Assembly (NCBI GenBank): GCA_023055505.1 | Contig: JALIRH010000077.1 | Span: 868,001 to 932,000 of the forward strand | Reading direction: 5' to 3' | DNA: 64,000 nt | Source of the DNA: Callipepla californica brunnescens | Lineage: Eukaryota; Chordata; Aves; Galliformes; Odontophoridae | Shown here: piece after piece, positions 50,567 to 61,200 of the stretch | Numbering within the stretch: position 1 is the stretch's first letter | Layout: each line of letters begins with the position of its first letter | Position numbers and translations under genes: made by a program | The notes under the pieces: model-generated | What the model was told of the DNA's origin: nothing | The model's database searches: none | Seen by the model: the letters and a program-made list of their open reading frames with translations, nothing else

Positions 50567-52908
50567 CAGCATTTGAAATAAAGCATTTTGGCTAACTGAC
50601 TCAGTCTGAAATTAGTTAAAACAAATAACTCGTCTGTGTGTATTTGAATTTTCAGTATATAATGAGTATGATCTATTGAAACTGTTAGGTTATATGTTGT
50701 GATTTCATGTGTGAAGGTTGTAATAGCAACTAAAGGCATTTCTTTCTGGGCAGTATAATGGAATAGCTGCAGCGTTGATTCTGCATATTGCAGCACAGAA
50801 GGAAGATGGATAACAAATATTGTCTAATCTCTGCTAGAAATATTTATACTGACATCGAAATCCAGCACTGATAATACGTTATTCTGTTTCTCTCACTTGC
50901 ACCAGATGGCAGGCATTACTTCACAGTATCCCATTTCACACCGTCAGGAACAAAACAAGTCATGAAATTATCAGCCCCATCATCTGAACCTAATACTCAG
51001 GGCTCCCAGCTATTACACTGCTCTCTTACCTTCCTGGCTAATTAAATCTGAGATCACAGACGTATAGTTTACAGTGTAACAGTACGTCATTTGCAATTAC
51101 TCACAATCAGTTACTTCTCGTGATGTTTCCTTAATTGAAAAAAAAAAACAACAAAACTTAGTGCCATTTACAATGCTTATTTTTATCAACAGGGAAATAA
51201 CAGAATTCATTCAGATAGGCAATGGGAAAGAACTTAATGCAACTTTATGGCTAATTTACTTCTTACTAAAACTCTCTAACAGTTACATCATGCTGCTTTG
51301 GTTGTATTGCAGCTGAATTCTTGAGCAGGAGCATCATCTGTATTGTGCTGCACAGATAGAAAAGGTGTTTCAGCCTACATTGGACAGTCCTGGGGAGAAC
51401 AATGGAGGAATTAAAAAGGTCAGGGGGCCAAGTTGGAAATTATTTCCCATTGGCCAACCCCAAAGAGCAGCATTTTGAGCCACTGCTTCCCCACTATAAT
51501 GTTACTTTTTACATCGTGTATTTGGATAGAACTGTAACCTTGGATGCTGGGGAAGGGTTATCAAGTTTGGAAACCAGGAACAGCTCCACTTCTTAAGATG
51601 AAACGGTAATGGCACGTGGCTTGTAAAAAGTTTGCAAATCTTCCAGGGGTGGCAAGAGCAGAAGAACTGGTGGAGAATATGCTTGGTTGGGCAAGGCCTT
51701 GGTCGGGTGCTCTAAAAATATTTATATATTTATATTAACATTAATAAACATGCTGAGGTCACGTAGTACTGAAAGAGAATAACAGAATCCTAGAGGCTAT
51801 GCTTTGATTTAAACTTTCCCAGATACATTACACACTTCTTTCAGAGGTGTTTTCCAGATAGAGAGATGAAAATGGCAGCTTGCTCATCTTAATGCTTTTC
51901 TGCTTTATTTCCAGGCTGTTGCCTTTGAAAGGTGTGTTTTTAAGGTGTTGGCCATCAGAGGTAGCTAGTTCAGTATGGTTGAAGCAGATGCTGCAGAGGC
52001 AAAGGAGACTTATTAAAACAAAGCTTAGTCTGCTCATTTTTGCTATCTTTGAAAATGATGATTTGTTTTTCACTTAGTGTTTATCATCTTCAATCATGTT
52101 GATTTATAAATCCCCTAGAACACACATTTGCCCTGCAGATCATGTTTTGTGTCTTTACTTAAGCTGAAATGAAACATCTAAGCAAGCAAAAATATAGCTG
52201 GGTGACAGCCTGTCAGAAGAGATGAGGATGTCTTGGCAACTGGTTTTAATTGCTTGCCAGCATGGCATATTAAAAAGGTGTGGGGACTGGGAGAGTCTCC
52301 CTGCCTCCAGTGATGGTGGAGGGGTGACCCAGCAGTGAGCCCTGGGGCAGTAGCTCCTGGCCAGGCAGCCCCAGCACAGGGCTTCCTCTGCTCTACATCC
52401 TCCTTTGTAAAGAAGAAAGCAGAGGGTTTACAAATCCTGTTATTTTTTCAGTGTCTGTGGTGCACAAGGGGAAGAAGAAATGCTGGTCCTCAGGTCATGA
52501 ACAAAGCACTCTGCCATGCTGATGATTATAATGATACTTCTGCTCCTACTGTAACATACATACGTTCTTTGTTACCTTTGTGGTGATCTGAAAATGAGTA
52601 CAGTAGTGCTAATCTCTCATGGGACATAGCAGCACGTCTTTCAAGAGGTTTTTGCGCCGCTTCCCATTGGTATCTCCAACTCTGCAGGCTTCTGTGTGGT
52701 TGTATTCCTGCTGTTACAGAAAGCACTCGTCCTCTGTCTACCTTCCAAATATCTCTGTTATGTGTGCTGTTAATTCACATGATAGATGGAATACATTAGC
52801 TGTAGCTGTGTGTAGTAGAGTGAAAATAAAATTTCCTTGTTATTTACGTTTGGAAGATACTGTGATGTGTTTAGGGACAAGTGGCTTCTTAAAGTAATAC
52901 ACGTGGAA
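50567..52908 (+). other. Intronic sequence, no recognisable element
   Basis: 2.3 kb of AT-rich intron after the right inverted arm. No exon or named repeat. The continuation of CNB-B (a peptide containing EDVRTANVIA in the known protein) was looked for here and downstream and not found. Confidence 0.55.
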
Positions 52909-54912
52909 GTCATAGAAACATGGAATGGCTTGGGTTGGAAGGTACCTCAAAGGTCATCTGGTTCCCACTCCCCTCCCACAGGCAGGGTCGCCATCTGCTA
53001 TATCAGACACTAAACCAGGTTGCCCAGCCTGGCCTTGAACACCTCCAGACATAGGGCATCCACAGCTTCTCTGTGCAGACTGTGCCATGGCCTCACTGCC
53101 CTCTCAGTGCAAAATTTCCCCTGACGTCTAGCTTAAATCTCCCCTCTTTTGATTTAAAACCATTAGCTTTTACCCATGTTAAAAGCTGATTTATCTCCTC
53201 CTTTTAAGCTCCCTTTAAATCCCAGTAGGCCAATATCAGGTCTCGCTTGAGCCTTCTCCAGGTTAAATAAGCCCCATTCTCTCGTCCTGTTAATAGGAGA
53301 GGTCCTCCAGCCCTCTCTGTGTGAGTTTGTCTTTGTCGCCCTTCTCTAGACCTGCTCCAAAAGTTCCACATGTGGAGGGCCCTGGACCTGGATGTAGTAC
53401 TCCAGGTGGGGCATCACGAGGGCAGAGTAGACAGGGACAATTACTGCCTTACCCTGCTGGCCACCCCTCTTCTGATACAGCCCAAAATACTGTTCGCTTT
53501 CCAGACTACACATATCTGGGTTTAGCCCTGATCCAAGTGTGATATCTTGCACTTGGTTTTGTTGAACCCCATTGGGTTTACATGCACACGCTTTTCAAGC
53601 CTGTCCTGGATGGCATCTCTTCCTTCTGTCTACTACACCACTTTAAATGATGTCGTCTGCAAACTTGGTGAGGGTACACTTGATCCCATCATCTGTGTCA
53701 TAGATTAAGACGTTGAAGAGCACTGGTCCCAAGACAGACCCCTTGGTGGGGGGGGGGGGAGGGGGGACAAGTATCACCAGCCTCTACCTGGACATAGAAC
53801 CATCAGTCATGGCCTTCTGGCTGTGACATTCTAATTCCATATCCACCAGATAGTCCACTCTTCAAACCCATCTCTCTTCAATTTAGAGATAAGGTTGTGG
53901 TGCAGGACCATGTCAAAGGCCTTGCATAAGTCCAAGCACACATCAGTCTCCCTTCTTTTGTTTACTGTCACTCTGTTGTAGAAAGCCAGCACATTGATCA
54001 AGTGTGATCTGTCCCTGGCGAAGCCATGCTGGCTGCCTCAGATCACGTCCATATCTTGCACATGCTCTTCTAGTAGAATCTGTTTCATGGTCTTCTCAGG
54101 CACAGACATGAGACCCAGCAGTCTGTAGCCCCGTGAATCTTGTCCAGCCCCATAGTCTTGTACACATTCATCTTTGTGAGGAAATCTCATGTCTGTCTGC
54201 TTTTCTCTTACAGTGGGAGGGATTTTGCTCCCCCAGATCCTATCAAGACGTTAAGGATTTGAGGTCCAGGGATATGAGATGTGAGAAGTCTGACAGATAG
54301 TGAGGGCTGAGGCAAACAACTCATTGAGTACCTCAGCCTTCTCCATGTCTGTTGTAGCCAGTTCTCCTTTCTCATTTGTCAGAGGAGATATGCTCTCTTT
54401 TGCCTGTCTCTTCTGACTGATATACCTGTCAAACCCCTTCTTGTTATTTTTCACATCCCTAACCAAGTGAGCCTTGTCTTTCCTGACCCCATATCTGTAT
54501 GTCTACATGGCATCCCAGTATTCTTCTTGGGCAACACATCCCTGCTCCCAATGCCTGTGCATGCCCTGTTTTTCCCCTCAGTTTGACCAGCAGGTCCTTG
54601 CCCGCCCATGCTGGTTTCCTAGTTCCTCTCCTTTTTCTGTGCTAGGGGACAGGAAAGGACAAGGGGAAAGGCTTTCTTAAGGAGCTGCCAGCTCTGCCCT
54701 GCTCCTCTGTCTCTGAGGACAGCTTCCCAGGGGATCTTGTCCAGTAGTTCTTTAAGCAGCCTGAAGTGTGTTCTCCTGAACACTGGGGTCTCAGCACTGA
54801 TTTTTGCCAGGCCCATTTTCCTCAAGATTGCAGACTCCAAGAGCATGGTCATTACAGCCCAGAGTGCCTCTGGTCTTAACCTTTTTAATGAGCTCCTCTG
54901 CATTAGCAAACA
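52909..54912 (-). mobile_element. Long CR1 LINE copy, antisense (about 2 kb)
   Basis: The largest mobile element in the window. Its 3' end is at 52909 (+ strand: ATGGAATGGCTTGGGTTGGA, then AGGTACCTCAAAGGTCATCT). Reading upward on the minus strand's own 5'-to-3' order: a linker between endonuclease and reverse transcriptase at 54619-54909 (FRLLKELLDKIPWEAVLRD, then GAGQSWQLLKKAF); VRDVKNNKKGFDRYISQKRQ followed by a TTDMEKAEVLNELFA block at 54251-54466; the FADD catalytic box at 53652-53663; and the C-terminal [19 protein letters not shown] and [13 protein letters not shown] block at 53346-53552. Stops and shifts separate these parts, so it is inactive. The endonuclease domain and 5' UTR are missing. 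A G12AG6 run (minus strand C6TC12) interrupts the GVPQGS region. Confidence 0.95.
53748..53766. repeat. G12-A-G6 tract inside the antisense CR1
   Basis: Twelve G, one A, six G on the + strand, replacing part of the CR1 GVPQGS motif region. It is an expanded homopolymer arising after insertion, capable of forming a G-quadruplex in the PRKG1 pre-mRNA strand. Confidence 0.9.
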
Positions 54913-57884
54913 CCTTTAAAGCATCTTTATATCAGCTAACAACATCAGAGCTTTTACTTTTTTCAATCGAATTAATATAGGAATTAAATATAATCCCAAA
55001 AACTTTTTACAGCATCTTTTAGCAGACAGCCAAGATGAAAATGAGACATCAATAGGGCATTAGAGTATTGACAGTGGCATTGATTTACTTATTTTTCTGG
55101 AAAGCTGCTATTTTCTCTTGCCGTGACTCGGTTTACAATCAAGCCTCCAAAATAAATCATTTTTGTTAAGTGTGTTTAAATACTGCAAGAGGTGTTGGGA
55201 TTCTGCTAACGTTCTTTGTCCTGTTCCCCACAGTAACAGCATTTTTTTCTGTGTGATTACAACATTGCTACTGCTCAGCTTAACTTCGTATTAATTCTTC
55301 CCCAGATCAGAGCTCAGTAGTTGTTTTTAATCAAAAACTGAAATGCCAAAACCTGGAAACCTGTTGAACTGACCGCCTGGCCATGCAGCTGTCTTCTCTT
55401 CACTTTCTGCCCTCTTACCTATTTCTCTTCTGTTCTTCCAGAAATGTTTTTCTGTAGTTGCTCACCAATAGCTTTTGAAGGACTACCGGGCTTTATTTAC
55501 TTGGTTCAAATGGCGAGGGAGCAAGGCTTTCACTCAGCAGTTAGAAAATAGCTGATTAGGATGGTCGAACAGATTACTACAGATCACCTGTCTGGGACAT
55601 GTGCCTGAAGAGTTGTGGACAGAGAAACCGTTTTCATGTCCTTGGCTGAACCTCCCAGAGAACACAAGAGTCAGGTTTCACCTTGATCGGGCGCTTTGCT
55701 CTCGGTGTTATTCTTCCACTGAAATCTCACCATCTGCTGACCTGTTAACCCAATTACCTTGATTTTTATTTCTTTATTTTTTAGAGAAGGAAAAGGTGAG
55801 GGTGGCTGGAGGTGCTTATTGCTCTGTGGCATTCCTTGGCTGGCAGGGAGGGGTGTTCACACGAATGTATAGGTGGCAAACAGAAGTCTCAGCGCAGGCT
55901 GGTGTTACAGGTCAGGAGCTCAGTTTCTGTTTTGCCAAGGAGAAGTACCAATCCCTCTGTTTTGCTTTGTTTTGTTTTCTCCTGGGGCACACGATGTACC
56001 TCACAGCAGCTCTCTGCCCTGTTCTGGGTCTTGAGTCGTCGTTTTTCAGTGTTGACAGCTAAATCAGGTTTCTTTACTTCTGCTTATGCATCGATATGAG
56101 CTCCTAGAGACTGGCCACTTGCCTTAAAAGGAGGCTGTGTGTGTTGCAGCACTCCAGAATTGGAAATCACCCATCTTTTCCTTGGGTTTCATGACAGTCC
56201 TTGGGTGCAGGAACAAGCCCCTGTGGTTTTCAAGTTCCCCAAATATCTGCTGTGCTCCTTCCCCACTGTCTGCCTGCACTGGCCTCAAGCTGAATGTATG
56301 TTGGTTGATCCTTTTTTCTTTGGAAGCCATCAGTGCCCTTGGGAAGCAGGTGTTGCACCACTAGAAGCACAAAGGGGGCTGTAAGAAAGGAAGGGAGCAT
56401 GCGAAGAGGACCAGGATGCCCACTGGGGTGGCGGTCATAAAACTGAAGCAGCGTTTCAGACGGTGAGGCACAGGGGAGTACATTTAAAAACACAGTCAAC
56501 TTTTTATCTTCAGCGTATAGGAAGGAGCATACTTCATCACTCCTATTGCTAAATAATGGGATTTTTACCCTGACTGTTCAGCTGCTCTTCTCATGTGCGG
56601 CTCCTGTACATCCGGCGTGTGGTCTCCAGGGACCTGCAGGAAGTTATTTTATCCATTACATCAGCTGCTTTTTACATTTATTACCAGCATTAGGCAATCT
56701 TGAAAGGTATTTCAGCTATGATGGCTTTACTTCCTGCCCTCTCCTCCGGATAAGATAGATCCGTGCCTGTAATGCCATGGGAGGCCTGGGAGCTGTGCAT
56801 GGGGGTGTGGGCTGATGGGTTTTGATGGCAGAGGAAGCTGGGGGTTTGGAATAAGGAGCTTGGATAATGGTCTGCCAACAGCCCAGGGGAGCCCTGATTT
56901 GAGCAGCGTGGCACCGAGCGGTTTCAATCTTCATCCCACAGCTCCAGGACTTGGGAAAGGGTTCCGGAAAGCTGCTGGCAAAGACCTGAAGTAAATCCTC
57001 CGAGGCTCTGGGAGGGCAAGATCCCCGACAGCTGGAAGCGAGGAGTGACACCTCGGGAGTGTCACCATCTGCTGCCCCCAGGACTCGGCATCCTCCCTGA
57101 GCATCTGGCCCTGCTGGAGCCAGGAATGGTGACAGGGAGACCTCTGCATTGGTCCCATGAGTGCTTACCACGTTTTCCATGCACCATTAACTGTCTCCAC
57201 GTCCCATCTGGACTGGCTGCCTGGGCCAGTGCTCCGCTATCAGGGTCCTCAGGAAGGGCATTGCTATGGAGCAGATGAGGACACCTTTTGGATTGATTAC
57301 CAAAAAGATAACTACTGTTGGAAGGTAAATTATGAAATCTTCATCAGGGCCTTGGCAGTCTGTTTAGTTATCTTATTGCAAGCGCATAGTGGCTGCTGGT
57401 GCAGTATCTTAGTTATCTGCAGGTGCTCCACTGTATTTGCCATAAAATGCCAGCCAGTAGTGGGTTGTACAGGAGCTTGCTGCGGGTGTTTTCAGCCTGT
57501 TGGCAGGTGCTGTTAATGCACAAGGGATGTCCGTGGTGGAGACAAGGCTCCCAGTTAAGGGACTCAGCCAGAGCCTGTAAATGAGTAGGCAGGTTTGCAC
57601 CGATTCCTGCTACACGTGCTCCAACTCTCAGCCATAGAGACATAGCTGTGTGTTTCTCACCTGGTAAAAGTCAGAGTTCCTTTTAAAGCCCTGCTGCCTT
57701 GAAGAAGCTGGGGAACAAGAGGATGAAAGGAAGCAAAGGCACAAGTGGTATCAGCTTAAACATCATCCTGCCTGCGAGAGCAGCATTGCGACTACAGTGG
57801 TGAAGGCTGCATTACACTTTTCAGACAGCAGTAAATTGACAGCATTGACTCTTGCTGCCTTAAGTAGGAGCACAGATTGATCAC
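54913..57884 (+). other. Intronic sequence with a GC-richer block
   Basis: No exon recognised. From about 56550 to 57520 the sequence is visibly richer in G and C and in CpG than the rest of the window. It contains the longest open frame (minus strand, 56716-57180, 154 codons) overlapping another on the + strand (57157-57516, 119 codons). Low stop-codon density from GC content is enough to explain these, and neither shows a known domain. A short dyad GTGACAC...GTGTCAC sits at 57045-57065. Confidence 0.5.
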
Positions 57885-58200
57885 ACTCAGTGAAACCAAA
57901 GGTCCATCTCTCCCAAAGTCCCTTCTGCTGAAGCAGCCAAAGGCAAAGCAAGAACGTCCTGAACCAGAGCTCTGGCTTTGATTTACAGCCCTTGATGGAT
58001 TTTCAATTTGCCATCGAACTCAAGCAAGCCTTTTTAAAATCCACAGCCTTCTGTGACAATTAGTTCCACCGTTTAAGTATGCAAGATGAGAAGAAATACC
58101 ATTTGGAGGGTCAGTGCTAGATGGGGGAGGGTTGTTCATTTTTGGATGGGCCATCTGCTCCTCTCATGAGATGCATCCTAGTTCTTAGGAGTGCAGTTGC
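57885..58200 (-). mobile_element. Ancient amniote CR1/L3-type LINE remnant (probable)
   Basis: The + strand keeps an ordered set of words typical of an old repeat common in turtles, crocodilians and birds: AAACCAAAGGTCCATCTCTC; then CCTTGATGGATTTTC; a CAAGCCTTTTTAAAATCCA block; CTGTGACAATTAGTTCCACC; GTTTAAGTATGCAAGATGAG; AAGAAATACC; and CATCCTAGTTCTTAGGAGTG. The order and spacing match my memory of the family, in which the LINE reads on the complementary strand. Identity is low, so the insertion predates the others here. The strand and subfamily are less certain than the presence of an old repeat. Confidence 0.55.
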
Positions 58201-61200
58201 CTACAGACATGGCAACAAGCTGTTTACTAAGGCTAATAGTTTTTTCTTACTGTGTTTACAGTTTCTAGCATCTCAGATGACTTGCTAAGATCTCTGAAAC
58301 TTGATCTCTCTTTTTTCTTTAACAAGAAGTCCAATTTTTATGTGAAGGCCTTTGCAGCAAGCGGAAACTGGGTGCAGTAGCACCCTGCAATTTGACAAAT
58401 GGCTGTTCAGTCAATAGCTAGTTTCATTTCAGTTCATGTTCCGGTGATACAGGATACTTAGGCAGGTATTGGTGGCATGTGTGGCAAGCTGTCCAGGAGC
58501 TACTTTTCCAGACTTGCATAGACTAAGACTTTCTTTAGGTTCAAGGCAATACAGCAATGAGGGAATGCAGCAAAACCATCTGATTTGGCTGAGTTAGAAG
58601 GATAGTCATACATACAGTTTTGGGTATTCCGTTTTCTACTCCTTGGCTTTAAGATGATTTCTGTTGTGTCATTTAAAGGTCTCACACCTCACTTTTTATT
58701 CTAAATACTTTTCCTAAGCTAAACTATCTGGAGAGCAATGGGAGTTTCCCCATGTCTTCTCCCACCTATCCTACATGGGAGGATTTGAGCTACACAGCTC
58801 ACCCAGATTTCCACATCTCCCTCCTGGCTGTGTGGTGCTCGCTGAGGCTGTGCTTGGCAGCAGGAGGTGTTCTGCCAATTCTTTGCACTCCTACATCCAC
58901 ACTTTCAAGCAGAAAAAGTGAAATAACTAGCAAAAAGATATCCACAAGGAGTTTTCCAGCACTTGTGTTCAAATCACTGAAAAAGCTTGAGTAAGGGCTG
59001 CATTTAAGCAATGAAATTACAAAACTGGGGGGTTTAGCTGCTTGATTTTTTCACTGTCGAATGTTTCCACATTTCTTGAATTTCAGTGCATTTGACTTGG
59101 AAATCAGATGCAGCTTTATTTTGTAATAACGCTGAACAAAACCCATTCCAGTTGAATAACAGTAAACGCTGAATTAAGATGGAAAAACAAATGATTATAT
59201 ACTTAAGCAAGATCACTGAACACCAGAATTGGAGTCCTTTGTGTCTTATCAATTGCCTGCCTTGCTCTGCATTCTGAGTAGTCGCTTTCCATTGCAGAAG
59301 CCTGTTTACATCAAATACATAATCATGGCAATACATCAGTTGCTGAAGGAATGTAGACAGACATATTAATAGAAGGCCTTTGCACAAAATCATCTGTGTT
59401 TTCTTTCATTGTCTGAGAGAAGGAAAACAAATATCTGGCTTTTTATTTAGCCTATCAAACAGACATGTTCTTTTGGGGAAAAAAAAATAGCTGTTAAGAG
59501 GTAATAAGCAGTAAATCCAAAGTACCTGCTTTCCTACTTCTAAAATGCAGAATATAAAGTTGCATCAGTTTCTACAAGGGAAACCATGCTCAGAGCCAGC
59601 ATCATGACTCAAGATCATAAATAATCAGGTTTTTCTGAGTCTTAAAGATAATTATCATTAGTTTATAAAGCACATATTTTTAATAGTTCTGGCTTTTTTT
59701 CTTTGCGACTGAATTGTAGCCTGGGAACTCAAACTGTCTGTTTGTTTTCCTTTGATAACATAGTCCTACAGAGCAAACATGCTATTCTTCCTGTTGATTT
59801 TAATACATATTTATATATATACATTTAACACAGGGCAGCAAGAATTTGCCAAATGAAAGAAAGCAAAATTACAAGGTCTTTATTGTTATGAATGTCTACT
59901 TGCTGCAGTTTGGGTCTCTGAATTTTCCTCTGATGTCTTTATCCTTTAGCATTATTCCAGAGCTTGAAAAGTAGCCCTATTGCTGAAATAAATACTGCAC
60001 AGGCAATACCACAGAGGTATTATATTGCTACTTCTTGTTAGATGTCTAAGCTCCTAGAGCACCGTTCATACGAGGTGTATGTTCTTATAAGAACAGCACA
60101 ATTTGGGGGTGTGTACCCTTGAGGAGTGAAACTGGTTAGCAATAGAAATGATTGCAGGGATCAGAACTGGTAATTCTTGCTTATTTAAAAGAGCGTAAGC
60201 CTCAGGCTGCAATTTGCTTCTTCGCCTGGGGAATGTGAAGTAGCCATGAACGACTGCGGGCTGTCCCTTGGAAAGCAGGCACTGTACCTGAAAACTCCTA
60301 TAGAAGGAAATCACACATTTCCTTAGCAAAACGTCTCCGTGAAAATCCTCCTGCTCGCTCTGCTCACGTTCGTAAGCACTAAGTGAGAACTGAAAGGTGC
60401 AGCACAGCTTTATAATTCTCTCTTGGCTGCTCTGGAGTAAACAAATAACATCGCTTCCTGGGGATGCAGGAGCACAAGCCTGAGCTACTGCAGGGTGAGC
60501 AGTGCGTGCACTTGCAGCCCTCCAGCTGCTCTGTGTAACTGCTTATGCTGCACACAGGATAATTCATGTTGGCTATGTATGTAATCATAGAGAAAAAAAA
60601 AAGAGAGCAAAGCTTTCACGCGATGTCTCTTTTCTATGCCCAGCTCCTAAGTCATGTGAGTGGCAGTGCTCATCTTTACAGATACATCCCCAGGTGTCAT
60701 TGCACCCATGGCATTCCAGAAGTGATGCCTGTTTCTGCCTCCTCCCAGCATAGCTGCTTCCCAGAGCAAGGGACTTAATTTATAGATGAGCCCAGGTAGG
60801 GCATGTGGATCCTCTTCAGATCTCTTTGTGATGGGGATGGATTTGGCTTGTGACTCCCTTTACAATATGCGTAGAGAACAGAATGCTTTTCTGCAGGCAT
60901 TCATAGTGACCTGGTGTTGGGATGCAGTGCCGACTCATTTTGTGATTGTTCTAAGCTATTGTCATGATACAGACTATTTGATAATGAGGCTTGTGATTCA
61001 AAAACAGAACGCTCCTTAGAGAAGTGTATCAAAGTAATTCTAAAACGGAGAGTAATAAATTGCCATGGCTTTCATTCTGAATGCCAAGTAGTTCGAATAG
61101 AAATAGTGGGCCATTTAAGTTGGTGATCTTAACACAGTCATGATTTAGCCGTAGTATATTATATTAATATAGTATATTAATATAAAACCCCCATCCTTGG

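Noticed and set aside
48667..50572. Two similar short peptides (MQGILFSIS...) on opposite strands, at first suggesting a duplicated small gene
   Set aside because: The frames are open only by chance inside the inverted duplication; neither has coding context, and the DNA match includes bases outside the frames.
56716..57180. 154-codon open frame on the minus strand, the longest in the window
   Set aside because: It lies in GC-richer sequence where stop codons are rarer, is rich in Pro, Ser and Ala, and shows no family motif.
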